A stretch of 14,029 bases of DNA from MKRK01 sp001896915 (GTDB lineage: Bacteria > Bacillota > Clostridia > Oscillospirales > Acutalibacteraceae). This document shows positions 1 to 7,015 of this stretch, piece by piece (within the stretch, counting starts at the first letter, position 1; each line of letters starts with the position of its first letter). The notes under the pieces are model-generated. The model did no database searches. It was not told the DNA's origin and worked only from the letters and a program-made list of their open reading frames with translations. The stretch lies in assembly GCA_937973935.1 (NCBI GenBank), contig CALJJF010000139.1, forward strand, positions 1 to 14,029, given 5' to 3'. Made by a program: the position numbers and the translations under genes.

Positions 1-2
1 AG

Positions 3-71
3 CAACCTGACAAAGAACTTGATGTTTATAATATTGTGTTGAATTTTTATTTCAAAGGAAATGTCCTATGA
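3..71 (+). CDS. 3' end of an unidentified upstream gene
   Basis: One forward frame is open from the window edge to a TGA that overlaps the truA start as ATGA, the classic mark of translational coupling. It gives only about 22 residues, ending in LNFYFKGNVL, which I do not recognise. Another forward frame closes at 40-42, so the choice rests on the ATGA overlap. An energy-coupling-factor transporter gene often precedes truA in Firmicutes, but nothing in these residues shows that here. Confidence 0.45.
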   Translation, partial: QPDKELDVYNIVLNFYFKGNVL

Positions 72-802
72 TCAGATATAAGGTTACCCTCTGCTTTATC
101 GGCACGAACTACCACGGCTGGCAGGTTCAGAAAAATGCTGTGGCGATTCAGCAGGTTTTACAGGACAAGCTGCAAATTCTCCTCGGCACCCGCCCGGGTA
201 TCTCCGGCTGCAGCAGAACAGATACAGGCGTACACGCCAATATGTATTGTTTTCATATGGATTTAGACAGCGAAAAAGACGAAAATAAGCTGTTATATTC
301 CATGAATGCACTGCTTCCTCGGGATATCGCCGTGAAATCCGTCGAAAAAGCCGGGGAAGGGTTTCATGCCAGATATTCTGTTGTCACAAAAGAATATATC
401 TACAAAATCTGGAACGGCAGAGTGAGAAATCCTTTTTATGAGGGATTGTCCATCCACATCCGTCAACCTCTGGATATGGAAAAGATGAAAGAAGCATCAT
501 ACTATTTCCTGGGAAAACATGATTTTTCTGCCTTTTGCTCGGCAGGTTCTGATGTTCTTGACACCACCCGTGAAATAAAAACGCTGAAGATAACAAAAGA
601 AGAAGATTTGGTAACGATAACGGTAGAAGCAGACGGATTTTTATACAATATGGTACGGATCATTGTCGGCACGCTGCTTTTTGTGTCGGAAGGCAAAATA
701 AAGCCCGGCGACATTCCTGATATCATAGCATCCAAGAACCGCAGAAAAGCAGGAAAAACAGCTCCTGCCAAAGGGCTTACTCTCAATCATATCCATTACT
801 GA
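68..802 (+). CDS. truA: tRNA pseudouridine(38-40) synthase TruA
   Basis: TruA isomerises uridines 38, 39 and 40 in the anticodon arm of many tRNAs to pseudouridine, in the cytoplasm. The 244-residue length is normal for the family. The N-terminal segment has the family pattern YHGWQ (about residues 15-19), and the catalytic motif SRTDTGVHA is at 49-57 with the nucleophilic aspartate at D52. A second conserved block, FLYNMVRIIVGTL, lies near residues 190-203. The start follows an AAAGGA ribosome site at 55-60 and overlaps the preceding stop as ATGA. The next gene begins 17 bases downstream, so the two are probably co-transcribed. No promoter is visible in the 67 bases upstream, so transcription probably enters from outside the window. 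Two tRNAs in this window (His with U38, Gln with U39) carry bases of the kind this enzyme modifies. Confidence 0.97.
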   Translation: MIRYKVTLCFIGTNYHGWQVQKNAVAIQQVLQDKLQILLGTRPGISGCSRTDTGVHANMYCFHMDLDSEKDENKLLYSMNALLPRDIAVKSVEKAGEGFHARYSVVTKEYIYKIWNGRVRNPFYEGLSIHIRQPLDMEKMKEASYYFLGKHDFSAFCSAGSDVLDTTREIKTLKITKEEDLVTITVEADGFLYNMVRIIVGTLLFVSEGKIKPGDIPDIIASKNRRKAGKTAPAKGLTLNHIHY

Positions 803-818
803 AGAAAGGGCGGTCGAT

Positions 819-2072
819 ATGGCTGAATATAAAAAAACAGGGCGAACCGGCCGCAGGAAATCAGCAGCCCTTAAAATGGAACAAGAAAATAAAGAACTGG
901 AACAGGCAGTCAACAAAAACCACAGACGAAAAAAAAACCATCTGAAGGTCGTAAAAGTAAAAAAACCAAGCAAGCTGAAGCCCGTTGTCATTCTTTTACT
1001 GATCCTTCTGGTATCTTATTTGTTTTTATATTATAATGCAAAAGCGCCCACAGGGCTTGTGGAATGGGCACAGTCAAGCATCGCTCTCATGGGGGAGGGC
1101 AAGGGCTTTCCCCAAACCGTCTCCGGCGGTTCTTTGCAAAATATTTATTCGGGTGAAAACCAAATTCTTATATTGTCAGAAACCACGCTGGCGTCTTATA
1201 ATCATAACGGAAAGCTTGTGTATAACCGTCAGCATGGCTATGCAAATCCGGTGGTGGAAACCTCAAAGAGCCGTACCCTGATCTATGACAGAGCCGGCAA
1301 ATCCTATCGGATTGAAAATCCGGACAGAACGTTGACCAGCGGCAAATGCGATAATGTGATATTGGCCGGTTCCATTGGTGACAACGGCACGTATGCTTTC
1401 ATCAACCGTTCCCGGGGTTACACAGCGGAATTTACTGTATACAGCAAGGATTTTAAACCAATTTATAAATGGTCTTCCGCCGGAAGTCAGCTGGGCTGTA
1501 TTTCGGTCAGTCCTACAGGGAAACAGGTTGCGGTAGCAGCGATTGATGCTGAATCCGCAGAGTTTAAGTCAGAACTGCTGATTTTTGACCTGTCTAAAAC
1601 AGAACCCATATCCAAAACAGTGTTTACAAAGGAATTTATCACTTCGGTCAATTTCGTTGATAAAAGCAATATTTCGGTAATAACAGACAAACAATTCATC
1701 CGGGTGAAGAATGACGGAAGTGGAAAAAAAGAATATTCTTTTGGAGACAGCACTCTCCGCAAGCCCTCTGTTCAGCCGAAAGAGGGGACACTCATTTGCT
1801 TGTCTGCCAACAATGACGACGCCATGAACCAAATACTGATGTTCAAAGACAACGGTGAAAAAATCTGCGATTTTAATTTTAATAAAAAATTAATCAGTGC
1901 GGATATCTTTCATGATACAATTTACATATTGTCGCAAAATGAATTATTTTCATATAATTTAAAAGGTACACAGTTAAAGCGCTGGGAAGTCAGTGCAGAC
2001 GCAACAAAAGTAAAAGCTCAGCCGAAAGGTGTTGCAGTGTTATTTTCCGAGTCAATAAATATTTTAAAGTAA
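819..2072 (+). CDS. DUF5711-like membrane-anchored protein
   Basis: This 417-residue protein has a very basic cytoplasmic N-terminus (residues 1-54, rich in K and R), one hydrophobic segment at about 55-72, and a large extracytoplasmic part. That part consists of short beta-rich units reminiscent of a beta-propeller (for example the segments around LIYDRAGKSYRIENPDRT and LLIFDLSKTEPISKTVF). The architecture and N-terminus resemble clostridial proteins annotated as DUF5711, whose function is unknown; this match is from memory. Start: AAGGGCGG stands before the ATG at a suitable distance. It follows truA by 16 bases and is probably its operon partner. The following 79 bases hold a new promoter, so the operon likely ends here although I see no clear hairpin terminator. 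No catalytic motif is visible. A role in envelope sensing or scaffolding would be speculation. Confidence 0.75.
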   Translation: MAEYKKTGRTGRRKSAALKMEQENKELEQAVNKNHRRKKNHLKVVKVKKPSKLKPVVILLLILLVSYLFLYYNAKAPTGLVEWAQSSIALMGEGKGFPQTVSGGSLQNIYSGENQILILSETTLASYNHNGKLVYNRQHGYANPVVETSKSRTLIYDRAGKSYRIENPDRTLTSGKCDNVILAGSIGDNGTYAFINRSRGYTAEFTVYSKDFKPIYKWSSAGSQLGCISVSPTGKQVAVAAIDAESAEFKSELLIFDLSKTEPISKTVFTKEFITSVNFVDKSNISVITDKQFIRVKNDGSGKKEYSFGDSTLRKPSVQPKEGTLICLSANNDDAMNQILMFKDNGEKICDFNFNKKLISADIFHDTIYILSQNELFSYNLKGTQLKRWEVSADATKVKAQPKGVAVLFSESINILK

Positions 2073-2085
2073 TTTTTAGGTATTC

Positions 2086-2114
2086 TTGCCTATAGATTAA
2101 TAATATGCTATACT
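2086..2114 (+). promoter_or_regulatory. Sigma-A type promoter for the cvpA-pgsA-clp operon
   Basis: TTGCCT (2086-2091), a 17-base spacer and TATACT (2109-2114) are present, with a TGC extended -10 (2106-2108). The predicted start near 2121 leaves a leader of about 30 bases before the ATG at 2152. It is the only good promoter in the gap after the DUF5711-like gene. Confidence 0.7.
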
Positions 2115-2151
2115 GTATAAAAATTTGGGATATCAATAAAGGAGAATCTGT

Positions 2152-2853
2152 ATGAGTATTGTTTTGGACGCTCTTTTGGTTTTAATCGTTTTATTCTACA
2201 TCTGGCGGTCTGCCAAGAGGGGTTTTGTGCGCACCATCATAGAAATGGTGGGCTATATCCTGTCCTTGGTTGTGGCATTCTCAGCTGCAGGCTATTTATC
2301 CGGTCAGATTTACGAAAGCTTTGTAAGACCCTCCATTGTCAAATCCATTGAGGCAAATCTCAACGATTATGACGGGAACAATGTATCCAACATCTTAAAC
2401 AGCGTACGAAACAACATTCCTTCCTATATGCTTACTGCAGCCAACTATGATACCAATGTGGAAAGCGTGGTTGCTGAAGAAATTCAAAAATCAAAAGGTC
2501 AGGCAAAGGAATCCGCCATTGCCATCGCAGACACACTGGCAAAACCGGCTATGATCTATATTTTAAGAATTATTTTAATTTTCGTGTTGTTTACCATTCT
2601 CATGTTCCTTGTCCGATTCCTTGCAAAATCCATTAACCGTGTGTTTAATTTGCCGATTTTGGGTACAGCCAACCAAATTCTCGGTGGGGTTCTAGGCATT
2701 GTGAAAGGCGCCGTAGTGGTGATACTCCTATGTGCCCTCATCTCGATTTCAATAAAATTATTTGGCGACCAAGGGTTTATTAATCAGGATATCGTGAATA
2801 ATACATATCTGTATCGCTATATCGTTGATTTCTTTGCTCCGTTTATCCCCTAG
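2152..2853 (+). CDS. CvpA family membrane protein
   Basis: A 233-residue integral membrane protein with the CvpA-family plan: a hydrophobic first helix (about 3-20), the loop WRSAKRGFVRTIIE, a second helix (about 30-52), a polar extracytoplasmic stretch (about 55-130), then two helices (about 133-157 and 178-198) joined by a loop that ends FNLPILGTANQILGG. The short basic loop after helix 1 and the GxxNxxLGGxxG-like motif before the last helix are typical. CvpA was named for its link to colicin V production, and its molecular role is still unclear; I infer none. An AAAGGAG site (2138-2144) precedes the ATG. It leads an apparent operon, with 32 bases to the phosphatidyltransferase gene and no terminator in between. 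Confidence 0.85.
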   Translation: MSIVLDALLVLIVLFYIWRSAKRGFVRTIIEMVGYILSLVVAFSAAGYLSGQIYESFVRPSIVKSIEANLNDYDGNNVSNILNSVRNNIPSYMLTAANYDTNVESVVAEEIQKSKGQAKESAIAIADTLAKPAMIYILRIILIFVLFTILMFLVRFLAKSINRVFNLPILGTANQILGGVLGIVKGAVVVILLCALISISIKLFGDQGFINQDIVNNTYLYRYIVDFFAPFIP

Positions 2854-2885
2854 CAAATCGGCCATAGAAAAAGGAAGTGCCATGA

Positions 2886-3488
2886 TTGAAAAAGGTTGTT
2901 ACAATTCCAAATATACTGTCGTTTGTCAGGATTTTATTGATCCCGATTTTTATCGTGTTTTATTTCGATAAGAGTTTGGAAAACAATATGGTCTGGGCAG
3001 CGGTCATTCTGCTGATCTCCGGTGCCACCGATGTACTGGACGGCATCATTGCCCGCAGCTTTAATATGATTTCATCCTTTGGGAAATTCATCGACCCCGC
3101 GGCGGATAAACTGACACAGGGTGCGGTTGTGGTTTGCCTGTCTGTGAATCATCCTGTGATTGTTCCTTTGCTTGTTTTGTTTTTTGCAAAAGAATTCACC
3201 ATGCTACTGGCTTCCATTCAGCTGTTCAAAATCGGTCTGAGACCATCGGAATCCAAATGGTGGGGTAAGATGGCGACTGTCGTATTTTATCTCATCATGC
3301 TTGTGATATTGGTAGCTGATGCGATGGAATGGCAGCTTGCCATGGAGTTTATCATCACTATGGTGGTGATCGCTTCCATCAGCATATTGTTTTCATTGTT
3401 TAATTATTACCCCATTTTCAAGGACATTCAAACAGGAAAATACGATATGGAAGCAGAGAAAAAGATAAAAACCCCTCAAAAGAAATAA
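2886..3488 (+). CDS. CDP-alcohol phosphatidyltransferase (PgsA-like)
   Basis: This 200-residue polytopic enzyme carries the complete CDP-alcohol phosphatidyltransferase signature D-x2-D-G-x2-A-R-x8-G-x3-D-x3-D: D49, D52, G53, A56, R57, G66, D70, D74. The aspartates bind the divalent metals needed to move the phosphatidyl group from CDP-diacylglycerol to an alcohol at the cytoplasmic face of the membrane. The N-terminus PNILSFVRILLIPIF and the size resemble phosphatidylglycerophosphate synthase; a eukaryotic-type cardiolipin synthase of the same superfamily cannot be excluded. The start is TTG at 2886, eight bases after AAGGAAG (2871-2877). An ATG at 2882 is in another frame that soon stops and would not give this protein. 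The clp gene follows after 14 bases, and its ribosome site overlaps this stop codon, which suggests coupling. Confidence 0.9.
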   Translation: MKKVVTIPNILSFVRILLIPIFIVFYFDKSLENNMVWAAVILLISGATDVLDGIIARSFNMISSFGKFIDPAADKLTQGAVVVCLSVNHPVIVPLLVLFFAKEFTMLLASIQLFKIGLRPSESKWWGKMATVVFYLIMLVILVADAMEWQLAMEFIITMVVIASISILFSLFNYYPIFKDIQTGKYDMEAEKKIKTPQKK

Positions 3489-3502
3489 GGAGAAAATTGT
3501 TT

Positions 3503-5791
3503 ATGAAGTTATGCACCAGATGCAACAAACGGCCAGCCGTCGTTTTTATTACACGTGTGGAAGGGGATAAATCATTTCCGGAAGGTTTATGTCTGACATG
3601 TGCCAAGGAGCTTGGCATCAAGCCAATCAACGATATGATAGAAAGCCTGAATATTCCCCAAGAGGATCTGGAGGCAATGACGGAGGAGATCATGTCACTC
3701 ATGCCCGGCGGAGACAACGAAGATAAGCTGGACAAAGAGGATTTTGAAGACTTTGAGCCCGGTGGTGCGGCAACCTTCCCTTTTTTACAAGGGTTATTCG
3801 GCAAGGATGGCAAAGCCGGTGAGGAGGGTGCAAAAACCACCGAAACCATCAATGAAAAACCGAAGAAAAAGGAAAAGACACGCAAACGCAAGTACTTAGA
3901 CGGTTATTGCACGAATTTGACGGGCAGAGCCAAAGCAGGTCAGCTGGACAGAATTATCGGCAGAGACAAGGAACTGTATCGAGTGATACAAATCCTTTCC
4001 CGCCGTTCCAAAAACAATCCCTGTCTGATTGGGGAACCGGGTGTCGGCAAAACCGCTATTGCCGAGGGATTGGCACTTAAAATTGTAAACGGCGATGTGC
4101 CGGCAAGATTAATGGACAAAGAAATCCATCTTCTGGATTTGACCGCACTGGTGGCGGGCACACAATTCAGAGGTCAGTTTGAAAGCCGCGTAAAAGGGCT
4201 TGTGGACGAAGTGAAAGCCGACGGAAACATCATCTTGTTTATTGATGAAGTTCACAATTTGGTAGGAACAGGGGACTCCGAAGGAACCATGAATGCCGCC
4301 AATATCCTCAAACCATCTTTGTCCCGTGGTGAAATTCAAGTCATCGGCGCGACCACATTTAACGAATACAGAAAATACATTGAAAAAGATGCCGCCCTGG
4401 AACGCCGTTTCCAGCCGGTTACCATAGAAGAACCCTCCATTGAAGACACTGTGGCAGTCATCACAGGAATCAAGGATTACTATGAAGCCCATCATAAAGT
4501 GACAGTCAATCCGGGCATCATTTATCAGGCTGTATCTCTGTCTGAACGCTATATTACCGATCGTTATCTCCCCGACAAGGCCATTGACCTGCTGGACGAA
4601 GCCTGTGCTTGTGCAAGTCTTCGAAACAAACAGGCAGATGATTATGAAAAGCTGAACAGTGCTCTGAACGAGCTGACCGCCCAAGAGCAGGAGCTGGAAA
4701 CCGAAACAGAAGCAATCGACTATGAAACCCTGGCTCTCGTGAAATCCGAAATTGCAAAAAAACAAGCGGAAATACAGAAAATCAGTCCCGAGGATCTGCA
4801 TAATGAAGTCACCTTTGACGATATTGCCCGTGTGATTGAGCTGTGGACAGGAATCCCCTCCACCAAAATCAAAGAAAGCGATTTAAAAAAGCTGGGTCAT
4901 TTGGAAGAAAATCTATATAAAAAGATTATCGGACAGGATGAGGCTGTCAAACTGGTAGCCTCGGCTGTAAGGCGCTCCCGGGTACAAATCAACCCCAGAA
5001 GAAGACCGGCTTCCTTCCTGTTTGTAGGCCCCACAGGGGTGGGGAAGACAGAACTGGTCAAGGTGCTTGCAAACGAGTTGTTTGACACACCGGAAACCCT
5101 AATCCGTCTCGATATGTCCGAGTTCATGGAAAAGCACTCCGTTTCCCGTATCATCGGGGCACCTCCCGGTTATGTGGGTTATGACGAAGCAGGACAACTG
5201 ACCGAAAAGGTCCGCAGAAAGCCATATTCCGTTTTGTTGTTTGATGAGATTGAAAAAGCCCATCCTGATGTTTTGAATATTCTCTTACAAATCCTTGACG
5301 ACGGCAGAGTGACCGATGCCCATGGCAGAAAGGTCAACTTTGAAAACACCATAATCGTTATGACCTCCAATGCAGGCAGTGAAAAGAGAGATAATCTTCT
5401 CGGCTTCGGAAAGAACGATTTGGAGCTGTCCAACGAAAAGGCAATTAAGGCACTGGAGGAAATTTTAAGACCGGAATTCATCGGCAGAGTGGATGAAATC
5501 GTGGTATTCCGCCCCCTGACACAAGACAACTTTGAAAAAATTGCAGAACTGATGCTGGATGAGCTGAAGGAACCCATCAAGAGCAAGGGAATTGAATTCA
5601 GCTATGATGGAGAGGTCATAAAATATCTTGCGGAAAAGGCCATCAAGCAAAAACGAGGTGCCAGAGACTTAAGAAATGTGATTCGCAGGGAAGCAGAGGA
5701 TTTAATCACTAGTCTGCTTGTTGAAAAATGCGACAACCCTCCGGCGGAAATCAAAATTAATGTAAAAAATGATAGAATTTTTATAGATTAA
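3503..5791 (+). CDS. ClpE-like Clp ATPase with N-terminal zinc finger
   Basis: This is a class I Hsp100/Clp unfoldase of 762 residues with two AAA+ modules. Instead of the usual Clp-N repeats it starts with a four-cysteine zinc finger (C4, C7, C30, C33) like those of ClpE and McsA. Module 1 has Walker A GEPGVGKT (177-184) and Walker B with D248, E249. A short coiled-coil middle region (about residues 380-430) follows, far shorter than ClpB's M-domain. Module 2 has the pore motif GYVG (556-559), Walker A GPTGVGKT (509-516), Walker B D581, E582 and sensor 2 GARDLR. An LGF tripeptide at 633-635 matches the ClpP-docking loop, so it probably feeds ClpP. Start: ATG at 3503 lies 10 bases after AAGGAG (3487-3492), and MKLCTRC matches family N-termini; a TTG at 3497 would be only four bases from the site. 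No CtsR-like heptamer repeat is seen upstream. Confidence 0.93.
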   Translation: MKLCTRCNKRPAVVFITRVEGDKSFPEGLCLTCAKELGIKPINDMIESLNIPQEDLEAMTEEIMSLMPGGDNEDKLDKEDFEDFEPGGAATFPFLQGLFGKDGKAGEEGAKTTETINEKPKKKEKTRKRKYLDGYCTNLTGRAKAGQLDRIIGRDKELYRVIQILSRRSKNNPCLIGEPGVGKTAIAEGLALKIVNGDVPARLMDKEIHLLDLTALVAGTQFRGQFESRVKGLVDEVKADGNIILFIDEVHNLVGTGDSEGTMNAANILKPSLSRGEIQVIGATTFNEYRKYIEKDAALERRFQPVTIEEPSIEDTVAVITGIKDYYEAHHKVTVNPGIIYQAVSLSERYITDRYLPDKAIDLLDEACACASLRNKQADDYEKLNSALNELTAQEQELETETEAIDYETLALVKSEIAKKQAEIQKISPEDLHNEVTFDDIARVIELWTGIPSTKIKESDLKKLGHLEENLYKKIIGQDEAVKLVASAVRRSRVQINPRRRPASFLFVGPTGVGKTELVKVLANELFDTPETLIRLDMSEFMEKHSVSRIIGAPPGYVGYDEAGQLTEKVRRKPYSVLLFDEIEKAHPDVLNILLQILDDGRVTDAHGRKVNFENTIIVMTSNAGSEKRDNLLGFGKNDLELSNEKAIKALEEILRPEFIGRVDEIVVFRPLTQDNFEKIAELMLDELKEPIKSKGIEFSYDGEVIKYLAEKAIKQKRGARDLRNVIRREAEDLITSLLVEKCDNPPAEIKINVKNDRIFID

Positions 5792-5794
5792 CTA

Positions 5795-5824
5795 TTGACA
5801 GAAGGGCGGGGGTTATGTTAAAAT
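5795..5824 (+). promoter_or_regulatory. Strong sigma-A promoter of the tRNA operon
   Basis: A perfect TTGACA (5795-5800), an 18-base spacer and TAAAAT (5819-5824) are present, with TG at 5816-5817 giving an extended -10. It begins four bases after the clp stop codon. The first tRNA starts at 5843, about a dozen bases after the predicted transcription start. Confidence 0.85.
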
Positions 5825-5842
5825 AACCTTCGTCGCTGATGT

Positions 5843-5916
<74 letters not shown>

Positions 5917-5920
5917 ATAT

Positions 5921-5997
5921 GCGCTTGTAGCTCAGCTGGATAGAGCAACTGCCTTCTAAGCAGTAGGCCAGGGGTTCGAGTCCCTTCAAGCGCGCCA
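5921..5997 (+). tRNA. tRNA-Arg (anticodon UCU)
   Basis: A complete cloverleaf: acceptor GCGCTTG/CAAGCGC (5921-5927, 5987-5993), anticodon stem ACTGC/GCAGT, loop CTTCTAA with anticodon TCT at 5955-5957, discriminator G5994 and encoded CCA at 5995-5997. It lies four bases after tRNA-Gly and would read AGA/AGG codons. Confidence 0.96.
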
Positions 5998-5999
5998 CA

Positions 6000-6048
6000 A
6001 CAATTTACAATGGATGGTGCAGGAATGTAACCTCACATTGTAAATTGT
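6000..6048 (+). repeat. Perfect 13-bp inverted repeat in the tRNA spacer
   Basis: Arms acaatttacaatg (6000-6012) and cattgtaaattgt (6036-6048) are exact reverse complements separated by 23 bases. The element fills almost the whole gap between tRNA-Arg and tRNA-His; the other gaps in the cluster are only three or four bases. No T-run follows, so it is not a typical terminator. It may be an RNA-processing hairpin or a small repeat insertion; the sequence does not decide. Confidence 0.8.
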
Positions 6049-6059
6049 AACTTTATATG

Positions 6060-6136
6060 GTGGGTATAGCTTAGTCGGTTAAAGCGCCAGATTGTGGTCC
6101 TGGAGACCATGGGTTCGATTCCCATTATCCACCCCA
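6060..6136 (+). tRNA. tRNA-His (anticodon GUG)
   Basis: Acceptor GTGGGTA (6060-6066) pairs with TATCCAC (6126-6132, one G-U pair). G6059 lies opposite the unusual discriminator C6133, the G-1:C73 pair that identifies tRNA-His. The anticodon loop is TTGTGGT with GTG at 6094-6096, and CCA is encoded at 6134-6136. The anticodon stem CCAGA/CCTGG has an A-C mismatch next to the loop (A6091, C6099), where most bacterial tRNA-His genes have A-T. U38 (T6098) remains as a possible TruA target. Confidence 0.95.
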
Positions 6137-6139
6137 TTT

Positions 6140-6214
6140 TGGGATGTCGCCAAGCGGTAAGGCAACGGACTTTGACTCCGTTATTCGTTGGTTCAAATCC
6201 AGCCATCCCAGCCA
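6140..6214 (+). tRNA. tRNA-Gln (anticodon UUG)
   Basis: Acceptor TGGGATG (6140-6146) pairs with CATCCCA (6204-6210). The anticodon stem is ACGGA/TCCGT, the loop CTTTGAC, with anticodon TTG at 6172-6174. Discriminator G6211 and encoded CCA 6212-6214 follow. It is the last gene of the cluster, three bases after tRNA-His, and its 3' end runs directly into the terminator. Confidence 0.96.
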
Positions 6215-6250
6215 AAAAAGATGTTTTTCAAAAGAAAAACATCTTTTTTT
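6214..6250 (+). terminator. Intrinsic terminator of the tRNA operon
   Basis: A perfect hairpin with left arm 6214-6229 (core GATGTTTTTC), an AAAA loop (6230-6233) and right arm from 6234 (core GAAAAACATC), ending in a run of seven T (6244-6250). The A-run on the left means it could also work on the other strand. It begins at the last base of tRNA-Gln. Confidence 0.92.
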
Positions 6251-6349
6251 GTTCACATAAAAATCGCTTATCCCCTGCCGGTTGCATGTGAGTTTTTTAT
6301 ATTAAGTATTGATATTTCCTGTTATAATCCTTATGGAGCATACAAATCC

Positions 6350-6378
6350 TTGTTTTATTTTAGCTTTTGGGGTATAAT
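6350..6378 (+). promoter_or_regulatory. Sigma-A type promoter before the membrane-protein gene
   Basis: TTGTTT (6350-6355), a 17-base spacer and a consensus TATAAT (6373-6378) stand 36 bases before the ATG at 6414. A second candidate -10, TATAAT at 6323-6328 with an extended TG, lies further upstream without a clear -35. The rest of 6251-6413 shows no gene. Confidence 0.7.
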
Positions 6379-6413
6379 CTTTTTATCAATGATCAAAGAA
6401 GGTATTGAAAAAT

Positions 6414-6971
6414 ATGAAGAAAACCGGTTTTTTGAGCTATACCACCAAGCTTTTTCTGCGTATGTTCTTGTTATCGATCGGCTGCGTAATCACCTCCGCA
6501 TTTATTGCGAGATTCATTAATTTCACTATGATTCGCTCGGTTGCGGCATATGCGTTTCTGTTGCTTATATTACCGCTTATTTTCAGTTTCTCATGGGATA
6601 TGGGGCAAGCAGATAACGAAAAAGCAATCAAAAACAATAGCAGAACGAATATTTTCAAAGGCCTGATGGCAGGTCTGATCGCTTCTGTTCCTTTTTTTAT
6701 TTCCGGCATACTGCTCATTCTTTCTAAACTTGAATTATTCTCGTATGGCTATTTCAGGATTTATAAATTAATCAATTCATTTTATTTTCCCATCAATCAT
6801 ACCTTATTGCCCAACGAATTACTGATTAGTGAGATATCTTGGGGCTCACTTCTGATTTCTGTTTCTCTGCTGCTGATTGTCCCGGTAATCTCCATGTTTG
6901 GCTATATGCTGGGTGACAAGCATTACTCCATCACCTCTGTTTTGATCTATAAAAAGAAAAAAACAGAATAA
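6414..6971 (+). CDS. Unrecognised polytopic membrane protein
   Basis: A 185-residue protein that I do not recognise. It has about five hydrophobic segments: roughly residues 12-32, 41-60, 82-103, a weaker one after 110, and 140-165. The loop after the second segment is polar (WDMGQADNEKAIKNNSRTN), and the C-terminus is strongly basic (YKKKKTE). This suggests a positive-inside tail. No transporter, enzyme or signal motif stands out. The start at ATG 6414 is chosen because AAAGAAGG (6395-6402) lies 11 bases upstream; a TTG at 6405 would be only two bases from that site. It has its own promoter and is followed after 44 bases by cwlD without an obvious terminator, so read-through into cwlD is possible. 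Confidence 0.75.
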   Translation: MKKTGFLSYTTKLFLRMFLLSIGCVITSAFIARFINFTMIRSVAAYAFLLLILPLIFSFSWDMGQADNEKAIKNNSRTNIFKGLMAGLIASVPFFISGILLILSKLELFSYGYFRIYKLINSFYFPINHTLLPNELLISEISWGSLLISVSLLLIVPVISMFGYMLGDKHYSITSVLIYKKKKTE

Positions 6972-6994
6972 AACCATAAAGCATCTGCATAATT
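6966..6994 (+). promoter_or_regulatory. Candidate sporulation (sigma-F/G-like) promoter for cwlD
   Basis: GAATA (6966-6970), a 17-base spacer and CATAATT (6988-6994) resemble the forespore-sigma pattern GnATA ... CATnnTA. In Bacillus subtilis, cwlD is made under sporulation sigma factors. The -10-like element is also the left arm of a palindrome (6988-7004), so this is a suggestion only. Confidence 0.35.
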
Positions 6995-7015
6995 CTGAAT
7001 TATGGAGGTGTTTGT

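Noticed and set aside
2882..2884. ATG as start of the phosphatidyltransferase
   Set aside because: It is in a different frame that soon stops; the conserved protein needs the TTG at 2886.
3418..3891. 157-residue minus-strand open frame
   Set aside because: It lies antisense across the end of the phosphatidyltransferase gene and the zinc-finger part of the clp gene, both well supported; its composition (runs of S and L) is typical of a shadow frame.
4109..4801. 230-residue minus-strand open frame
   Set aside because: It is antisense to the first AAA+ module and middle region of the clp gene, with no plausible ribosome site and no recognisable domain.
6033..6215. 60-codon minus-strand frame over tRNA-His and tRNA-Gln
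   Set aside because: It is the usual artefact frame antisense to tRNA genes, often misannotated as a small protein.
6188..6520. 110-codon forward frame starting in tRNA-Gln
   Set aside because: It begins inside the tRNA, runs through the terminator, and overlaps the membrane-protein gene out of frame.
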